Assembly: GCF_014199955.1 (NCBI RefSeq)
Contig: NZ_JACHOQ010000006.1
Coordinates: 58,685 to 122,684, forward strand
Direction: 5' to 3'
DNA: 64,000 bases
Source of the DNA: Brevundimonas aurantiaca
GTDB lineage: Bacteria > Pseudomonadota > Alphaproteobacteria > Caulobacterales > Caulobacteraceae
Below are positions 8,096 through 17,741 of the stretch, one piece after another. Below the pieces are notes generated by a model. It searched no databases. It was not told the origin of the DNA and saw only the letters and a list, made by a program, of their open reading frames with translations. How positions within the stretch are numbered: the first letter of the stretch is position 1; the number at the start of each line of letters is the position of its first letter. The position numbers were made by a program, and so were the translations under genes.

Positions 8096-9619
8096 CTAGA
8101 ACCACGTCCGGATGCCGACGACGAGGCGCGTGTCTTCCGAGCTTTGCCCGTCGGCTTCGAGGAAGTCCGCCGTGTTGCCGAAGCTCTTGGTCCATTCCAG
8201 GCCGACATAGGGGGCGAACTCCTTACGGAACTCGTACCGCAACCGAGCCCCGATCTGGAGCGACGTCAGGCCGGATCCGATCCGAAGCTCGGGGATGTCC
8301 TCGGCCGACAGCACGACTTCGGCTCGGGGCTGCACGATCCAGCGATTGGTGATCCGCTGATCGTATTCGGCCTCCGCCCTCGCCGTGAGTTCGCCCTTGT
8401 TGGAGAGGAAGGCCGCCGCATCGACCTCGAACCAGTAGGGCGCGAGGCCCTGGACGCCCACGACCAGATCGGTTCGGTCGCCTTCCGGACGGTAGGTCTG
8501 CCGCAGACCCGTCTGGAAGTCGAAGAACGGCCGGAACGCCCGGCTGTAGAGGGCCTGGATCTCGGCTTCCTCGACCTCGCCGTCGAAGTCGCCCTCGACT
8601 TCCGACTTCCACCAGAAGCGGTTGATGTCGCCGCCGGTCCAGCCCTGCGCGTCCAGCGCGTAGCCTTCTTCGCCGTCTCCGAAACTCGCTTCGAGCTGGT
8701 CGATGATCACCGCGGTGGTCCGCACGTCGCCATTCTCGACGCGAAGCTGTTCGCGGGCCGCCGCCATCTCCGCGGGATCGAACAGGGTATCGGCGGCGTG
8801 AGCGGGGCCGCTGGTCGCCCCGGGCGGAAGGGGCATTTCCGGAGGGCGTCCCGGGTTGTCCGCGCTGGTCGGCACGTCGGGCGGCATCGCCATGGTCGAC
8901 ATGTCATGACCCGGGGGCATCTGCCCCATGGTCGACATGTCATGTCCCGCCGGCATGGCCGGCGCTGGCGCGGTCTGGCCCATCGTCGACATGTCGTGCC
9001 CGGCGTGGGGATCCCGCTGACCGGCGGCGGCCGGCTGTTGGCCGCTCTGCATGGTCGACATGTCGTGGCCCGCCGGCATGGCCGGCGCGGGCGCGGTCTG
9101 GCTCATCATCGCCATGTCGTGCCCGGCGTGGGGATCCGGCTGACCGGCGGCGGCCGGCTGTTGGCCGCTCTGCATGGTCGACATGTCATGTCCCGCCTGC
9201 ATGGCCGGCGCGGGCGCGGCCTGCCGCATCGTCGACATGTCGTGCCCGGCGTGCGGGTCCGCCTGGCCGGCGGCGGCCGGCTGCTGGCCGCTCTGCATGG
9301 TCGACATGTCATGTCCCGCCGGCATGGCCGGCGCCGGCGCGGTCTGGCCCATCGTCGACATGTCGTGCCCGGCGTGCGGATCCGCCGACGCCGGCGCGCG
9401 CTCGGGCACGGCGCCGGTCGGGCAGACCGGCGCCCCGGACGTTCCGACGCGGGACGGATCCGCCGTCGGCGCGCCGCGCCGGACGCAACCGGCGGGCAGC
9501 TGGACGGCGGGCTGGGCGGCGTTTACCGCCGCGCCGTGCCCTGCGTGGCTCTGCGCGAACACCGGGGCGGCCGAGGCCGCGAGGAGCAGAGGGACGAGAC
9601 CCACGGACCGACGGATCAT
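8096..9619 (-). CDS. copB: Outer-membrane copper resistance protein CopB with expanded Met/His repeats
   Basis: A 507-residue protein: signal peptide (to about residue 22), a 220-residue repeat region, and a C-terminal CopB/PcoB beta-barrel domain (from about 285) with its usual landmarks (GYALDAQGWTGGDINRFWWKSEVEG, YSRAFRPFFDFQTGLR, APYVGLEWTKSFG, and a terminal Phe after VVGIRTW). The repeat region carries nine GHDM motifs, mostly GHDMSTM, in a 41-residue repeat. CopB proteins usually have far shorter Met-rich stretches. It starts one base past the stop of copA (9616-11418) and is probably translated with it. Function: copper binding or sequestration at the outer membrane. Confidence 0.92.
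   Translation of the reverse strand: MIRRSVGLVPLLLAASAAPVFAQSHAGHGAAVNAAQPAVQLPAGCVRRGAPTADPSRVGTSGAPVCPTGAVPERAPASADPHAGHDMSTMGQTAPAPAMPAGHDMSTMQSGQQPAAAGQADPHAGHDMSTMRQAAPAPAMQAGHDMSTMQSGQQPAAAGQPDPHAGHDMAMMSQTAPAPAMPAGHDMSTMQSGQQPAAAGQRDPHAGHDMSTMGQTAPAPAMPAGHDMSTMGQMPPGHDMSTMAMPPDVPTSADNPGRPPEMPLPPGATSGPAHAADTLFDPAEMAAAREQLRVENGDVRTTAVIIDQLEASFGDGEEGYALDAQGWTGGDINRFWWKSEVEGDFDGEVEEAEIQALYSRAFRPFFDFQTGLRQTYRPEGDRTDLVVGVQGLAPYWFEVDAAAFLSNKGELTARAEAEYDQRITNRWIVQPRAEVVLSAEDIPELRIGSGLTSLQIGARLRYEFRKEFAPYVGLEWTKSFGNTADFLEADGQSSEDTRLVVGIRTWF
8890..9390 (-). repeat. 123-bp tandem repeats inside copB (GHDMSTM units)
   Basis: The box GTCGACATGTC(A/G)TG (or a one-change variant) recurs at about 8895, 8931, 8984, 9053, 9107, 9176, 9230, 9299 and 9353. 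Spacings alternate 54 and 69 bases, so the true unit is 123 bases (41 codons), about three and a half copies. Each unit encodes two metal-binding motifs joined by Pro/Ala/Gln linkers. One copy has drifted (GHDMAMM at about 9107). Confidence 0.92.
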
Positions 9620-11418
9620 GACGAGGCTCCTGTCATCGGGCGGACGGTGACGACGTTGAACATGCCCGCGTGCATGTGCATCAGCATGTGGCAGTGGAAG
9701 GCCCAGTCGCCCGGTGCGTCGGCGGTCAGATCGAAGGTCACCTTGCCGCCGGGGGCGACGTTGACGGTATGCTTGAGCGGCTGATGCCCGGCCGGTCCGC
9801 CCGTGACCAACTCAAAGAAGTGGCCATGCAGGTGGATTGGGTGAGCCATCATGGTGTCGTTGACGAGGGTCACCCGCACTCGCTCATTGCGCTCGAAACG
9901 GATGGGCTCGACCAACTCACTGAACTTGCGGCCGTCGAAGCCCCACATGAACCGCTCCATATTACCGGTCAGGTGGATTTCCATCGTGCGCGACGGGGGG
10001 CGCTGGTCCCTGTTGGGGACTAGCGACACCAAGTCGGTATAGACCAGCACCCGGTGCGGGACGTCTTCCAGCCCCATCGGCCGTTCACCCAGGCGATTGG
10101 CCGGATCCATGGCGATGGCGTCTACGCCGACGCCAACCGCCATGTCTGGCGGAGCGTTTTCAGGGTCGCGCATGTTCATTCCGCTCATGGACATGCCGCC
10201 CATGTCTCCCATCGGAGCCCCGCCTTGCGTCGAGGCTCCATGATCCATGCCGGTCATCGCGCCATGATCCATTCCGGACATGCCGTCCATCGAACCGTGA
10301 TCCATTCCGCCCATGCCCATGTCGCGCATGGTCAGATTAGGAACCTCCCGAAGCGGCGGGACCTCGGCCGTCATGCCCAGACGCGGCGCCAGGGTCGCCC
10401 GGCCCATGCCTGAGCGGTCGATCGCCTCGGACACGATTGTGTAGGCACGATCTTCCGTCGGCCGGACGATGACGTCGTAGGTCTCCGCCACCGAAATCTG
10501 GAACTCATCGGTCTCGACCGGGCGCACGTTCTCGCCGTCGGCCTGGACCACGGTCATCGACAGGCCGGGGATGCGGACGTTGAAGATCGACATGGCCGAG
10601 GCGTTGATGATGCGCAGTCGCACCCGTTCGCCGGGTCGGAACAGGCCGGTCCAGTTCTCCTGCGGGCCGTGTCCATTGATCAGATAGGTGTAGGTCGTCC
10701 CATTCACGTCGAGGATGTCGCGCGGGTCCATCCGCATCTGGCCCCACATGCGCCGTTCCTCCAGGCTCATGCGGTCCTCGCCGGAGAAGAGGCCCGCCAG
10801 GGTCGTGCGCTGCCGGTTGAAGTAGCCGGGGCTCTTCTTCAGCTTGTCGAGGATTTCGTGCGGATGCATGAAACTCCAGTCCGACAGGACCAGCACATGC
10901 TCGCGGTCGTAGGCGACCGGATCGGCGCCGGCCGGATCGATGACGATCGGCCCGTAGTGGCCGAGCGCCTCCTGCAGGCCGGAGTGGCTGTGATACCAGA
11001 AGGTGCCGGACTGCCTGATCGGAAACTCGTAGACGAAGGTCTCGCGCGGCTTGATGCCTGGGAAGCTGATCCCGGGCACCCCGTCCATCTGGAAGGGTAG
11101 AAGAATCCCATGCCAGTGGATCGAGGTGTCTTCGTCCAGGGTGTTCGTCACCGCCAGACGGACGTTCTGGCCTTCGCGCAGCCGCAACACCGGCGCCGGC
11201 AGCACGCCGTTGATGGTCGTGGCCGTCGCGGTGCGCCCGTTCACGGTGAAGGGCGTCTGACCGATGGTCAGATCGATATTCGGCCCAGTCAGGGTAGGCA
11301 GGTCCGACCGCAGCCCCGGCGAGCCCGTCTGCGCCCAGGCGGGCATCAGGCCCTGCAAGGCGGCGAGACCGCCGCCCGCGACGGCGCCGCGCAGCAGCAG
11401 TCGACGATCCAGCTTCAT
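9616..11418 (-). CDS. copA: Multicopper oxidase CopA (PcoA type)
   Basis: A 600-residue periplasmic copper oxidase. It begins with a Tat signal (DRRLLLRGAVAGGGLAALQG). Type-2/3 copper motifs are IHWHGILLPFQMDGVPG and WYHSHSG in domain 1, and HPIHLHGHFFE and WAFHCHMLMHMHAGM in domain 3, the last holding the type-1 Cys and Met. Between domains 2 and 3, about residues 365-415 form a Met/His/Gly stretch (GGMDHGSMDGMSGMDHGAM) typical of CopA. It oxidises Cu(I) and binds extra copper. Ribosome-binding site GAGGAG. First gene of the copA-copB pair; a GCGTAAAACC box sits at 11470-11479, some 50 bases upstream. Confidence 0.96.
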   Translation of the reverse strand: MKLDRRLLLRGAVAGGGLAALQGLMPAWAQTGSPGLRSDLPTLTGPNIDLTIGQTPFTVNGRTATATTINGVLPAPVLRLREGQNVRLAVTNTLDEDTSIHWHGILLPFQMDGVPGISFPGIKPRETFVYEFPIRQSGTFWYHSHSGLQEALGHYGPIVIDPAGADPVAYDREHVLVLSDWSFMHPHEILDKLKKSPGYFNRQRTTLAGLFSGEDRMSLEERRMWGQMRMDPRDILDVNGTTYTYLINGHGPQENWTGLFRPGERVRLRIINASAMSIFNVRIPGLSMTVVQADGENVRPVETDEFQISVAETYDVIVRPTEDRAYTIVSEAIDRSGMGRATLAPRLGMTAEVPPLREVPNLTMRDMGMGGMDHGSMDGMSGMDHGAMTGMDHGASTQGGAPMGDMGGMSMSGMNMRDPENAPPDMAVGVGVDAIAMDPANRLGERPMGLEDVPHRVLVYTDLVSLVPNRDQRPPSRTMEIHLTGNMERFMWGFDGRKFSELVEPIRFERNERVRVTLVNDTMMAHPIHLHGHFFELVTGGPAGHQPLKHTVNVAPGGKVTFDLTADAPGDWAFHCHMLMHMHAGMFNVVTVRPMTGASS

Positions 11419-11555
11419 AAGATACTCCTCAAAGTCAGAACCGCGCCTCGGCGAGGCGACGATCTATATGGTTTTACGCAGGCGACCCGGTCGGCCCTCG
11501 CGACACGCTGCCGCAGAGCCGACCGGGCCGGAAACTCCCGTCGCCTAGCGCTGGA

Positions 11556-12047
11556 TCAGCGCCTCGCCAGGATGGCTTTCATCTGGGCGATCTCCCTCTC
11601 CTGGGAGCTGACGATCTCCTCGCACAGACCCAGCACTTCCGGATCCGTCAGCGAGGCCTGCTGACACATCAGGATGGCGCCGGAATGGTGCGGGATCATC
11701 GATTTCAAGAACTCGGTGTCGCCCACCGCCGCCTGGGTCCGCATGCCGTAAAAGCTCACCGCGAACACCAGGGCGGCGGCTCCGCCGATCAGAAGGTTGG
11801 TCCGTTTCGACGGATACATCGATCGCATGAAGATCAGCATGAGGATGGCCATCGGCGACACCATCATCAGCGTCATGTAGACGTTGTTGAGGTTGAAATA
11901 GAAGTGATTGAGGGACGCGATCATCGTGTACATCACCAGGTACATGATGATGAAATCCACGATGAGCTCGACGCCGAAGGAACGGTAGCTCCCCTTCATC
12001 GAGTCCATCGTCTTCATCTTTGAGTCCATCGTCTTCATCTTTTCCAT
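11556..12047 (-). CDS. DUF305 membrane protein
   Basis: A 163-residue protein: a Met/Lys/Asp-rich N-terminus with a short repeat (MKTMDSKMKTMDSM), three membrane segments (about 30-55, 58-75, 85-105), then a DUF305 segment containing MIPHHSGAILMCQQASL and ending in EREIAQMKAILARR. MIPHH plus the Cys-x5-D region is the DUF305 hallmark. The ATG at 12047 is preferred over the upstream one because AAAGGA precedes it. Such proteins accompany copper loci and may bind metal at the inner membrane. Confidence 0.8.
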   Translation of the reverse strand: MEKMKTMDSKMKTMDSMKGSYRSFGVELIVDFIIMYLVMYTMIASLNHFYFNLNNVYMTLMMVSPMAILMLIFMRSMYPSKRTNLLIGGAAALVFAVSFYGMRTQAAVGDTEFLKSMIPHHSGAILMCQQASLTDPEVLGLCEEIVSSQEREIAQMKAILARR

Positions 12048-12096
12048 GGATCGGTCCTTTCGCGACAACGCTCTTCAATCACATTCCGATCGCCAA

Positions 12097-12777
12097 TCAG
12101 GCAGCGCCGGCCGGATGGGAGTCCAGCCAGGCGCGCAACTCGGCGATGTCGGCGGTCTGCATCTCGATCGTTTTCTGCGCCATGCGCCGGATGTCGGCGT
12201 CCTGACTTTCGCGCAACACCACCTGGGCCATGTCGAGGGCGCCCTGGTGATGCGCGATCATCTTGCGAGCCCAGGTCTGGTCCGTGTCGGCCCCGGTCGC
12301 GGCCATCATGGCGTCCTTCATCTCGGCCTCGGCCGTCGCGTATGGATTTTCCGCGCTTCCGCCTGGAGCCGCCGCGCCGGCGGCGGCGCCCACGTTCGTT
12401 TCAAGCCAGCGCCGCAGCTCGGCGATGTCGCCGGGCTGCATCTCGATGGTCTTCTGGGCCATGCGACGGATATCCGCGTCCTGTGTGTCCCTCAGCACGA
12501 TCTCGGACATGTCCAGCGCGCCCTGGTGGTGAGGGATCATCTTGCGGGCCCATGTCTCGCCCGCATCCGCGCCCATGGCGGACATCATGGCCTCGTGCAT
12601 CTTGGCCTCGGCGGCGGAGAACGGAGTCTGCGCCATGGCCATCGGCTCCTGCGTCTGAGCCGAGGCTTCGGCCTCCGTGTTCGCCGGCGGTTCCGCCGAC
12701 GGGCTGCAGGCCGCCAGAACGAGAGCGGAACAGCCGGCGACCAGGAGAGACGTGCGGGTGAAAGTCGGGATGAGCAT
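12097..12777 (-). CDS. Lipoprotein with two tandem DUF305 domains
   Basis: A 226-residue protein with a lipobox (ALVLAAC). Two homologous domains follow, each with A-E-x-KM-x-(E/D)AMM, WARKMI(P/A)HHQGALDM, VLR(D/E)(T/S)QDADIRRMAQKTIEMQ and DIAELR-x-WL, at about residues 58-132 and 146-222, joined by an Ala/Gly linker. The near identity between halves points to a recent internal duplication. HH and Met residues in each half are probable copper ligands. The ATG at 12777 follows GGAGA; the open frame upstream is shadow sequence. Ends 49 bases before the next DUF305 gene on the same strand. Confidence 0.85.
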   Translation of the reverse strand: MLIPTFTRTSLLVAGCSALVLAACSPSAEPPANTEAEASAQTQEPMAMAQTPFSAAEAKMHEAMMSAMGADAGETWARKMIPHHQGALDMSEIVLRDTQDADIRRMAQKTIEMQPGDIAELRRWLETNVGAAAGAAAPGGSAENPYATAEAEMKDAMMAATGADTDQTWARKMIAHHQGALDMAQVVLRESQDADIRRMAQKTIEMQTADIAELRAWLDSHPAGAA

Positions 12778-13050
12778 AGGGCGTCTCCGCTTGAGGGGGT
12801 CGCCGGCGGATCGCCGGACGGCCAGACGAACGATGCGTCCGACAACGCTGCGGCGGGTGCGAGTTTGGTCCCTTGCCCCGACTGCCCACGCCGGACATCG
12901 TCCAGCGTAATCCAGCCCCGGCGCCACGGTTCCGCCGTGATTAAATATTCCCGAACGCCGTTGGATCAGGCGAGGGATCGGTCGCCGGAATGCGTATTGG
13001 CGCCCCCCGCGGCTCTCGTCTGCGACGGCTTTCTGGCCAGGGGACATCCA
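12778..13050. other. Gap between P-type ATPase and DUF305 lipoprotein genes
   Basis: No gene of its own is visible. It contains an AT-rich patch (GATTAAATATTCC, about 12938-12950), unusual for this GC-rich block, which may be part of the promoter for the minus-strand DUF305 genes, and a GCGTAATCC element near 12905. No convincing terminator hairpin with a T run was found. Confidence 0.4.
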
Positions 13051-15405
13051 TCAGAGTCGGACGGCCCGGAGCCGCAGCGCGTTGGCGATAACACTGACGG
13101 AGGACAGGGCCATCGCCAACGCCGCCAGGGCCGGCGACAACAGAAGGCCGAAGACCGGGTAGAGCAGTCCCGCCGCGATCGGAATGCCGAGGGTGTTGTA
13201 ACCGAAGGCGAAGACCAGGTTCTGACGGATGTTGCTCATCACCGCCCGGGACAGTTTGCGCGCCCGGACGAGGCCCTGGAGATCGCCTCCCAGCAGGGTG
13301 ACGCCGGCGCTTTCGATCGCCACGTCCGACCCGGCCCCCATGGCCACCCCCACGTCGGCGGCGGCCAGGGCCGGGGCGTCGTTCACACCGTCGCCGGCCA
13401 TGGCGACGATCCGACCCTCCGCTCTCAGCCGCTCGACGACCGCCGCCTTGTCCTGAGGCAGGACCTCGGCCTGGACGTCGTCTATGCCGAGCCGGCGCGC
13501 CACCGCCTCGGCCGTCGTGCGGTTGTCGCCGGTCATCATCACCAGACGCAGCCCCGACGCCTTCAGATCGCGGATGGCCTCGGCGGTGGTCGCCTTGACC
13601 GGATCGGCGATGCCCAGCACGCCGGCCGCAGCCCCGTCCACGGCCACGAAGATGGCGGTCGCGCCGTCTTGGCGAAGCGCTTCGGCCTCGACCTCCAGCG
13701 TCCCCACGTCGACGCCGATCTCGGCCAGATAACGGCTGTTGCCGAGCGCCACGCGGCGGCCGTCGACGACCCCGGTGACGCCGCGCCCGACGGGGCTGTC
13801 GAAGTCCGACGCCTCGGACAGAACCAGATTTTGGTCGCTCGCCGCCCGAACGACGGCGTCCGCCAGCGGATGCTCGCTGCTCCGCTCAAGACTGGCGGAA
13901 AGTCTCAGAAGCTCGGCCTCGTCGAACCCATCGGCTGGCCGGACGGCCGTCACCGAGGGGCGCCCCTCCGTCAGGGTGCCGGTCTTGTCGAGCACCAGGG
14001 TGTCGACCTTTTCGAAGCGCTCCAGCGCCTCGGCGTTCTTGATCAGCACTCCGGCGTGGGCTCCGCGCCCCACCCCGACCATGATGGAGATGGGCGTGGC
14101 GAGCCCCAGGGCGCAGGGACAGGCGATGATCAGGACCGAAACCGCCGCGACGAGCGCGTAGGAAAGCCGCGGTTCGGGGCCGGCGAGCCCCCACACGACC
14201 GCGGCCAGAACCGCGATGCCGATCACCGTAGGGACGAACCAGCCCGAGACTTTGTCGGCTAACCGCTGGATCGGGGCGCGGCTGCGCTGGGCCTGGGCGA
14301 CCATCTGGACGATCTGGGCCAGCAGGGTGTCGGCGCCGACCTTGTCGGCCCGCATCACGAACGATCCCGTCTTGTTGAGCGATCCGGCGACGACCCTGTC
14401 GCCGATGTCCCGGGTCACCGGCATCGACTCCCCCGTCACGAGGGACTCGTCGAGGGTCACCCGCCCATCCAGAATCTCGCCGTCGACCGCCACCTTCTCG
14501 CCGGGACGGACGCGCAGCCGGTCTCCGACCGCGACCAGGTCGAGGGTGACGTCCTCGTCCCCGCCGTCGTCGCGAACCCGCCGGGCGGTCTTAGGGGCGA
14601 GGTCGAGCAGCGCGCGGATGGCCCCTGACGTCTGCTCGCGCGCCCGAAGCTCCAGGATCTGGCCGACCAGCACCAGGACGGTGATGATGGCCGCCGCCTC
14701 GAAATAGACCGGCGCGCTGCCGTCCATCCGCCGGACCGCCGCCGGGAACAGATGCGGCGCCAGCACCGCGACCACGCTGTAGATCCAGGCCGCGCCGACG
14801 CCGATGGCGATCAGGGTGAACATGTTGAGGCTGCGGTTGCGGAGGGACGCCCAGCCCCGCTGGAAGAACGGCCAGCCGGCCCACAGCACGACCGGCGTCG
14901 CCAGGGCGAACTGGATCCAGTTGGAGGTCTGTCCGGGAACCCGCATCGCCAGCCCGGTCAGATGGCCGCCCATTTCAAGCGCGAAGACCGGCAGCGTCAG
15001 AACCGCGCCGATCCACAGGCGGCGGGTGAAGTCGATCAGTTCGTGATTGACCGGCGCCTCGGCGGTGACCGTCTCCGGCTCCAGCGCCATGCCGCAGATC
15101 GGACAGGAGCCAGGTCCCTCCTGGCGCACCTCCGGATGCATCGGGCAGGTGTAGATGGCGCCAGGCACGACGGGGGCGGGTTGCGGCTTGTCTCCCAGGT
15201 AGCGCTCCGGATCGGCCTCGAACTTGGTCCGGCAGCCCGCCGAGCAGAAGACATAGTCTTGGCCCTCATGGGCGGCCCTATGCGCCGCGATCGCCGGATC
15301 GACGCTCATGCCGCAGACCGGATCGACCGCCGTCGCCCCGTTGCCGGCCGGCTTGGCCGAACAGCAACTGTGACCGGCGGGATGCGATTGGGAGGGCGTG
15401 GACAT
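13051..15405 (-). CDS. copA: Copper-exporting P1B-type ATPase with N-terminal YHS and metal-binding domains
   Basis: A 784-residue inner-membrane pump. N-terminus: SCCSAK, then a YHS/TRASH-type domain ([10 protein letters not shown]...[18 protein letters not shown], about 28-72) and a heavy-metal-binding module ([24 protein letters not shown], about 88-112). Catalytic core: TGES in [10 protein letters not shown], the membrane CPC of [21 protein letters not shown] with the phosphorylated Asp, SEHPLA, and [23 protein letters not shown] with the HMBD architecture indicates Cu(I) export. Ribosome-binding site AGGAG. Divergent from csoR at 15504 with a CsoR-type operator between them, so it is most likely derepressed by cytoplasmic copper. 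Confidence 0.95.
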   Translation of the reverse strand: MSTPSQSHPAGHSCCSAKPAGNGATAVDPVCGMSVDPAIAAHRAAHEGQDYVFCSAGCRTKFEADPERYLGDKPQPAPVVPGAIYTCPMHPEVRQEGPGSCPICGMALEPETVTAEAPVNHELIDFTRRLWIGAVLTLPVFALEMGGHLTGLAMRVPGQTSNWIQFALATPVVLWAGWPFFQRGWASLRNRSLNMFTLIAIGVGAAWIYSVVAVLAPHLFPAAVRRMDGSAPVYFEAAAIITVLVLVGQILELRAREQTSGAIRALLDLAPKTARRVRDDGGDEDVTLDLVAVGDRLRVRPGEKVAVDGEILDGRVTLDESLVTGESMPVTRDIGDRVVAGSLNKTGSFVMRADKVGADTLLAQIVQMVAQAQRSRAPIQRLADKVSGWFVPTVIGIAVLAAVVWGLAGPEPRLSYALVAAVSVLIIACPCALGLATPISIMVGVGRGAHAGVLIKNAEALERFEKVDTLVLDKTGTLTEGRPSVTAVRPADGFDEAELLRLSASLERSSEHPLADAVVRAASDQNLVLSEASDFDSPVGRGVTGVVDGRRVALGNSRYLAEIGVDVGTLEVEAEALRQDGATAIFVAVDGAAAGVLGIADPVKATTAEAIRDLKASGLRLVMMTGDNRTTAEAVARRLGIDDVQAEVLPQDKAAVVERLRAEGRIVAMAGDGVNDAPALAAADVGVAMGAGSDVAIESAGVTLLGGDLQGLVRARKLSRAVMSNIRQNLVFAFGYNTLGIPIAAGLLYPVFGLLLSPALAALAMALSSVSVIANALRLRAVRL

Positions 15406-15433
15406 GGCTGACTCCTAGAATGCTGGTCCCAGA

Positions 15434-15452
15434 TATACCCTATTGGGGTATA
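15434..15452. promoter_or_regulatory. CsoR-type operator
   Basis: TATACCC (15434-15440) and GGGTATA (15446-15452) form a perfect inverted repeat around a five-base centre. G/C tracts flanked by TATA arms are typical of CsoR/RcnR-family operators. It lies between the divergent ATPase (start 15405) and csoR (start 15504) genes and probably overlaps both promoters. Confidence 0.85.
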
Positions 15453-15503
15453 GCACAAGAGACGGTCCGGGAGTAGAATCGAACGACCAGAGCGAGGAAT
15501 TGG

Positions 15504-15779
15504 ATGCAGACGGAAACCAAGCCCAAGGTGATGAACCGCCTGAACCGGATCGAGGGACAGGTGCGCGGTATCGCCCGGATGGTCGAGGAGGATCGCTACT
15601 GCATCGACATCCTGACCCAGCTCCAGGCCGTGCGGGCGGCGCTGTCGCGCGTCGAGAGCGAGGTTCTGAAGGACCACATGGATCACTGCGTCATCGGCGC
15701 GATCGCGGGTGACGATCTCGCCGACCGTAAGGCCAAGGCGACCGAACTGATCGAACTTCTCGGCCGCGCATCCCGCTAG
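15504..15779 (+). CDS. csoR: CsoR/FrmR-family metal-responsive repressor
   Basis: A 91-residue all-helical repressor. It carries the family signature KVMNRLNRIEGQVRGIARMVEEDRYCIDILTQLQAVRAAL and DHMDHCVIGAI: Cys in RYCID and a H-x-x-D-H-C segment, matching the Cys-His-Cys Cu(I) site of CsoR. It should repress the divergent Cu ATPase gene and itself through the operator at 15434-15452 until Cu(I) binds. The short length is normal for the family. Confidence 0.92.
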   Translation: MQTETKPKVMNRLNRIEGQVRGIARMVEEDRYCIDILTQLQAVRAALSRVESEVLKDHMDHCVIGAIAGDDLADRKAKATELIELLGRASR

Positions 15780-16069
15780 TCAGGGACGGATTCCCGGCGT
15801 CCGGTCGCCAGCCCGGCGGTCGGCCTGGACATCCTCTCGTCCGGCTGAGGGACATGACGCTTCACGTCTCGGGGGCCGGCCCTCACCCAGAGTCGCAGCG
15901 GTCCAGGCTGGCGAACCGGCTGAGGTCGTTCCGGAGCCGCAAGCCAGGCGTGGACGTCCCGTATGACCGGCCGGTCCCGTCGGCGTCGCGCATGAGGGAT
16001 GTTACCGCGCGGTGCGTATCTCAATATGGCGGCCGGTGCTGATCCGCCGCCCTTGGGGGGCCATCGCGA
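15780..16069. other. Gap between csoR and the first acyltransferase gene
   Basis: No supported gene, hairpin terminator or repeat was found in these 290 bases. Short frames here are shadows with no family signature. It probably holds the acyltransferase promoter. Confidence 0.4.
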
Positions 16070-17230
16070 ATGACATCCATACCGCCGACCCGAGACGGCT
16101 ACCCCGCCGATCTCAGGGCTCTGACCAGTCTGCGCGCCTTCCTCGCCGTGGGGGTGGTGCTGTTTCACTATCAGCTCCAATGGGATCCGGCCCTGGGCTT
16201 CAGCCCGATCATCGAGCGCAGCCGGCTGGCGGTGGACGCCTTCTTCATGCTGTCGGGCTTCATTCTGGCTCACGTCTACGGCCCGGCCTTCGCAAGCGGC
16301 GGTTTCAGCTACCGGCGTTTCATCGTCGCCCGGCTGGCGCGTCTCTACCCCTTGCACGTCGCCGTTCTGACGGGCGCCCTGGTCATGGTCCTGGGCGCGA
16401 CCGCCGCGGGCGTTCGCTTCGACGGCGAGGGCTATGGGCTGCTGGCCTTCTTCCAGACGCTGTTTCTCATCCAGGCCTGGTTTCCAACCGATGCGGAGTT
16501 GAACTGGAGCGGGCCGAGCTGGTCCCTGTCGGCGGAATGGTTCGCCTATCTGCTGTTCCCCGCCTACGCCTGGCTGGCCCTGCGCCTGCGAATGCGGCCC
16601 TGGGTGCTGCTGGGGATCGGGGCCGCGGCGTTCGTCGTCATCGACGCGTTCTACGTCCAGGCGTTCGGCAAGGTTCTTCCGCGAGCCGAGGACTCGCTCG
16701 GCATTCTCCGGATCGCCCCGGAATTCCTGGTCGGCATGGCGCTTTACGGGCTGGGCCATCGCTGGCGCTGGAGCCGGCCCGTGGCCGCCGCGGCCGCCTT
16801 GTTCACGACCGTCCTGCTGCTGGGCGCGATGCAGCTGTCGCTGGACGACCGCATCATCGTCGCCCTCGCCGCCCCCGTGATCCTGGCCTGGTCCCTGCTC
16901 GCGCGGGCGGATTGCGAGGGCCCCCTCGCCTCCCCGGCCCTTGTCTTCGCCGGGGAAGCGTCCTTCGCCCTCTATCTGGTGCACATGCCGGTGATCGTGG
17001 CCTGGAAGGGCGTCGTGGCCGAGCTGCGCGGCGTCGACAGCACCTTCCGCATTACGCCGGTCGAGCTGATCGGACTGTTCGTCGCCACATCGCTGATCGC
17101 GGCCGCGCTTCATCTGCTCGTCGAAAAGCCCGGCCGGACCTGGATAAGGCGCCGGTTCGACAGTCGTCGCGACGAGCCCGCCCCGGCCGCGCTCAGCCCG
17201 CCGGCGCTCCGTGAGCCTGGCGACCGCTGA
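16070..17230 (+). CDS. Acyltransferase-3 family membrane protein (OafA-like)
   Basis: A 386-residue integral membrane protein with about ten hydrophobic segments. It has the acyltransferase-3 landmarks: LRALTSLRAFLAVGVVLFHYQ (conserved Arg and His), VDAFFMLSGFILAHVYG, RRFIVARLARLYPLHV (R-x10-R near the second loop), and GPSWSLSAEWFAYLLFP. These enzymes transfer acetyl or other acyl groups onto sugars or glycans of the envelope. Acceptor unknown. A second member lies at 21109-22245. Its 3' end overlaps the convergent DUF7662 gene by 38 bases. Confidence 0.9.
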   Translation: MTSIPPTRDGYPADLRALTSLRAFLAVGVVLFHYQLQWDPALGFSPIIERSRLAVDAFFMLSGFILAHVYGPAFASGGFSYRRFIVARLARLYPLHVAVLTGALVMVLGATAAGVRFDGEGYGLLAFFQTLFLIQAWFPTDAELNWSGPSWSLSAEWFAYLLFPAYAWLALRLRMRPWVLLGIGAAAFVVIDAFYVQAFGKVLPRAEDSLGILRIAPEFLVGMALYGLGHRWRWSRPVAAAAALFTTVLLLGAMQLSLDDRIIVALAAPVILAWSLLARADCEGPLASPALVFAGEASFALYLVHMPVIVAWKGVVAELRGVDSTFRITPVELIGLFVATSLIAAALHLLVEKPGRTWIRRRFDSRRDEPAPAALSPPALREPGDR

Positions 17231-17579
17231 GCCGACCGGTCTCTTCGCCCTCCGCGACGGCCGTCCGCTCGCTGGCGATGACACCGCCGTCGAGAACCGG
17301 CCGATCCCGACCTCCGATCGACCCGTCGCGCGGACCTCCTTCGCGGATAAACCGCACCGTCTCCGTTCGGAGATGCGGCTCGGCCACGAAGCCGGCGTCC
17401 GCCAAGGCGAGATGCTGTGGCGTCGCGGGCGCGCCGCGCTCAGGTTTCCACCAGCCCTCCGTCGCCGCAGCCTTCGGGAGAAGGCCGCTGATGATGCGTT
17501 CGATATCGCGGAACGTCAGCACCACTTCGGTCCGCCTTTGACGCCGCAGATAGGTTGCGAGGGGCGCGTATTTGGCCAT
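17193..17579 (-). CDS. DUF7662-like small protein
   Basis: A 128-residue protein. The first 80 residues follow the DUF7662 pattern: KYAPLATYLRRQ, then VVLTFRDIERIISGLLPKAA, GWWKPE, and LALADAGFVAEPHLRTETVRFIREG. This domain is thought to bind nucleic acids or partner proteins but has no assigned function. The last 45 residues are not typical and overlap the end of the acyltransferase gene on the other strand, so the original stop may have been lost. Stand-alone gene. Confidence 0.65.
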   Translation of the reverse strand: MAKYAPLATYLRRQRRTEVVLTFRDIERIISGLLPKAAATEGWWKPERGAPATPQHLALADAGFVAEPHLRTETVRFIREGGPRDGSIGGRDRPVLDGGVIASERTAVAEGEETGRLSGRQAHGAPAG

Positions 17580-17741
17580 GAACCTCTTTTCCTCTCGCCG
17601 CCCCGCAGGTCAAGCGCTGCTCGGCCCCTGCGATAGCGACGACGTAGCCAACGCTAGGCTGGCTAGATGCGAGTGCGATTGACTCGCAAGAAGCCTTGTG
17701 GTCAGACTCCCTCCCTGCCGTTTCCCCCCCCGAAGTGCTCC

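Noticed and set aside
7934..9784. Open frame of 616 codons on the plus strand across copB
   Set aside because: It is antisense to the repeat region and barrel of CopB, has Arg/His-rich composition typical of GC-skewed shadow frames and no domain or start context.
12046..14262. Open frame of 738 codons on the plus strand opposite the DUF305 genes and the Cu ATPase
   Set aside because: Antisense to genes with clear motifs; no recognisable family.
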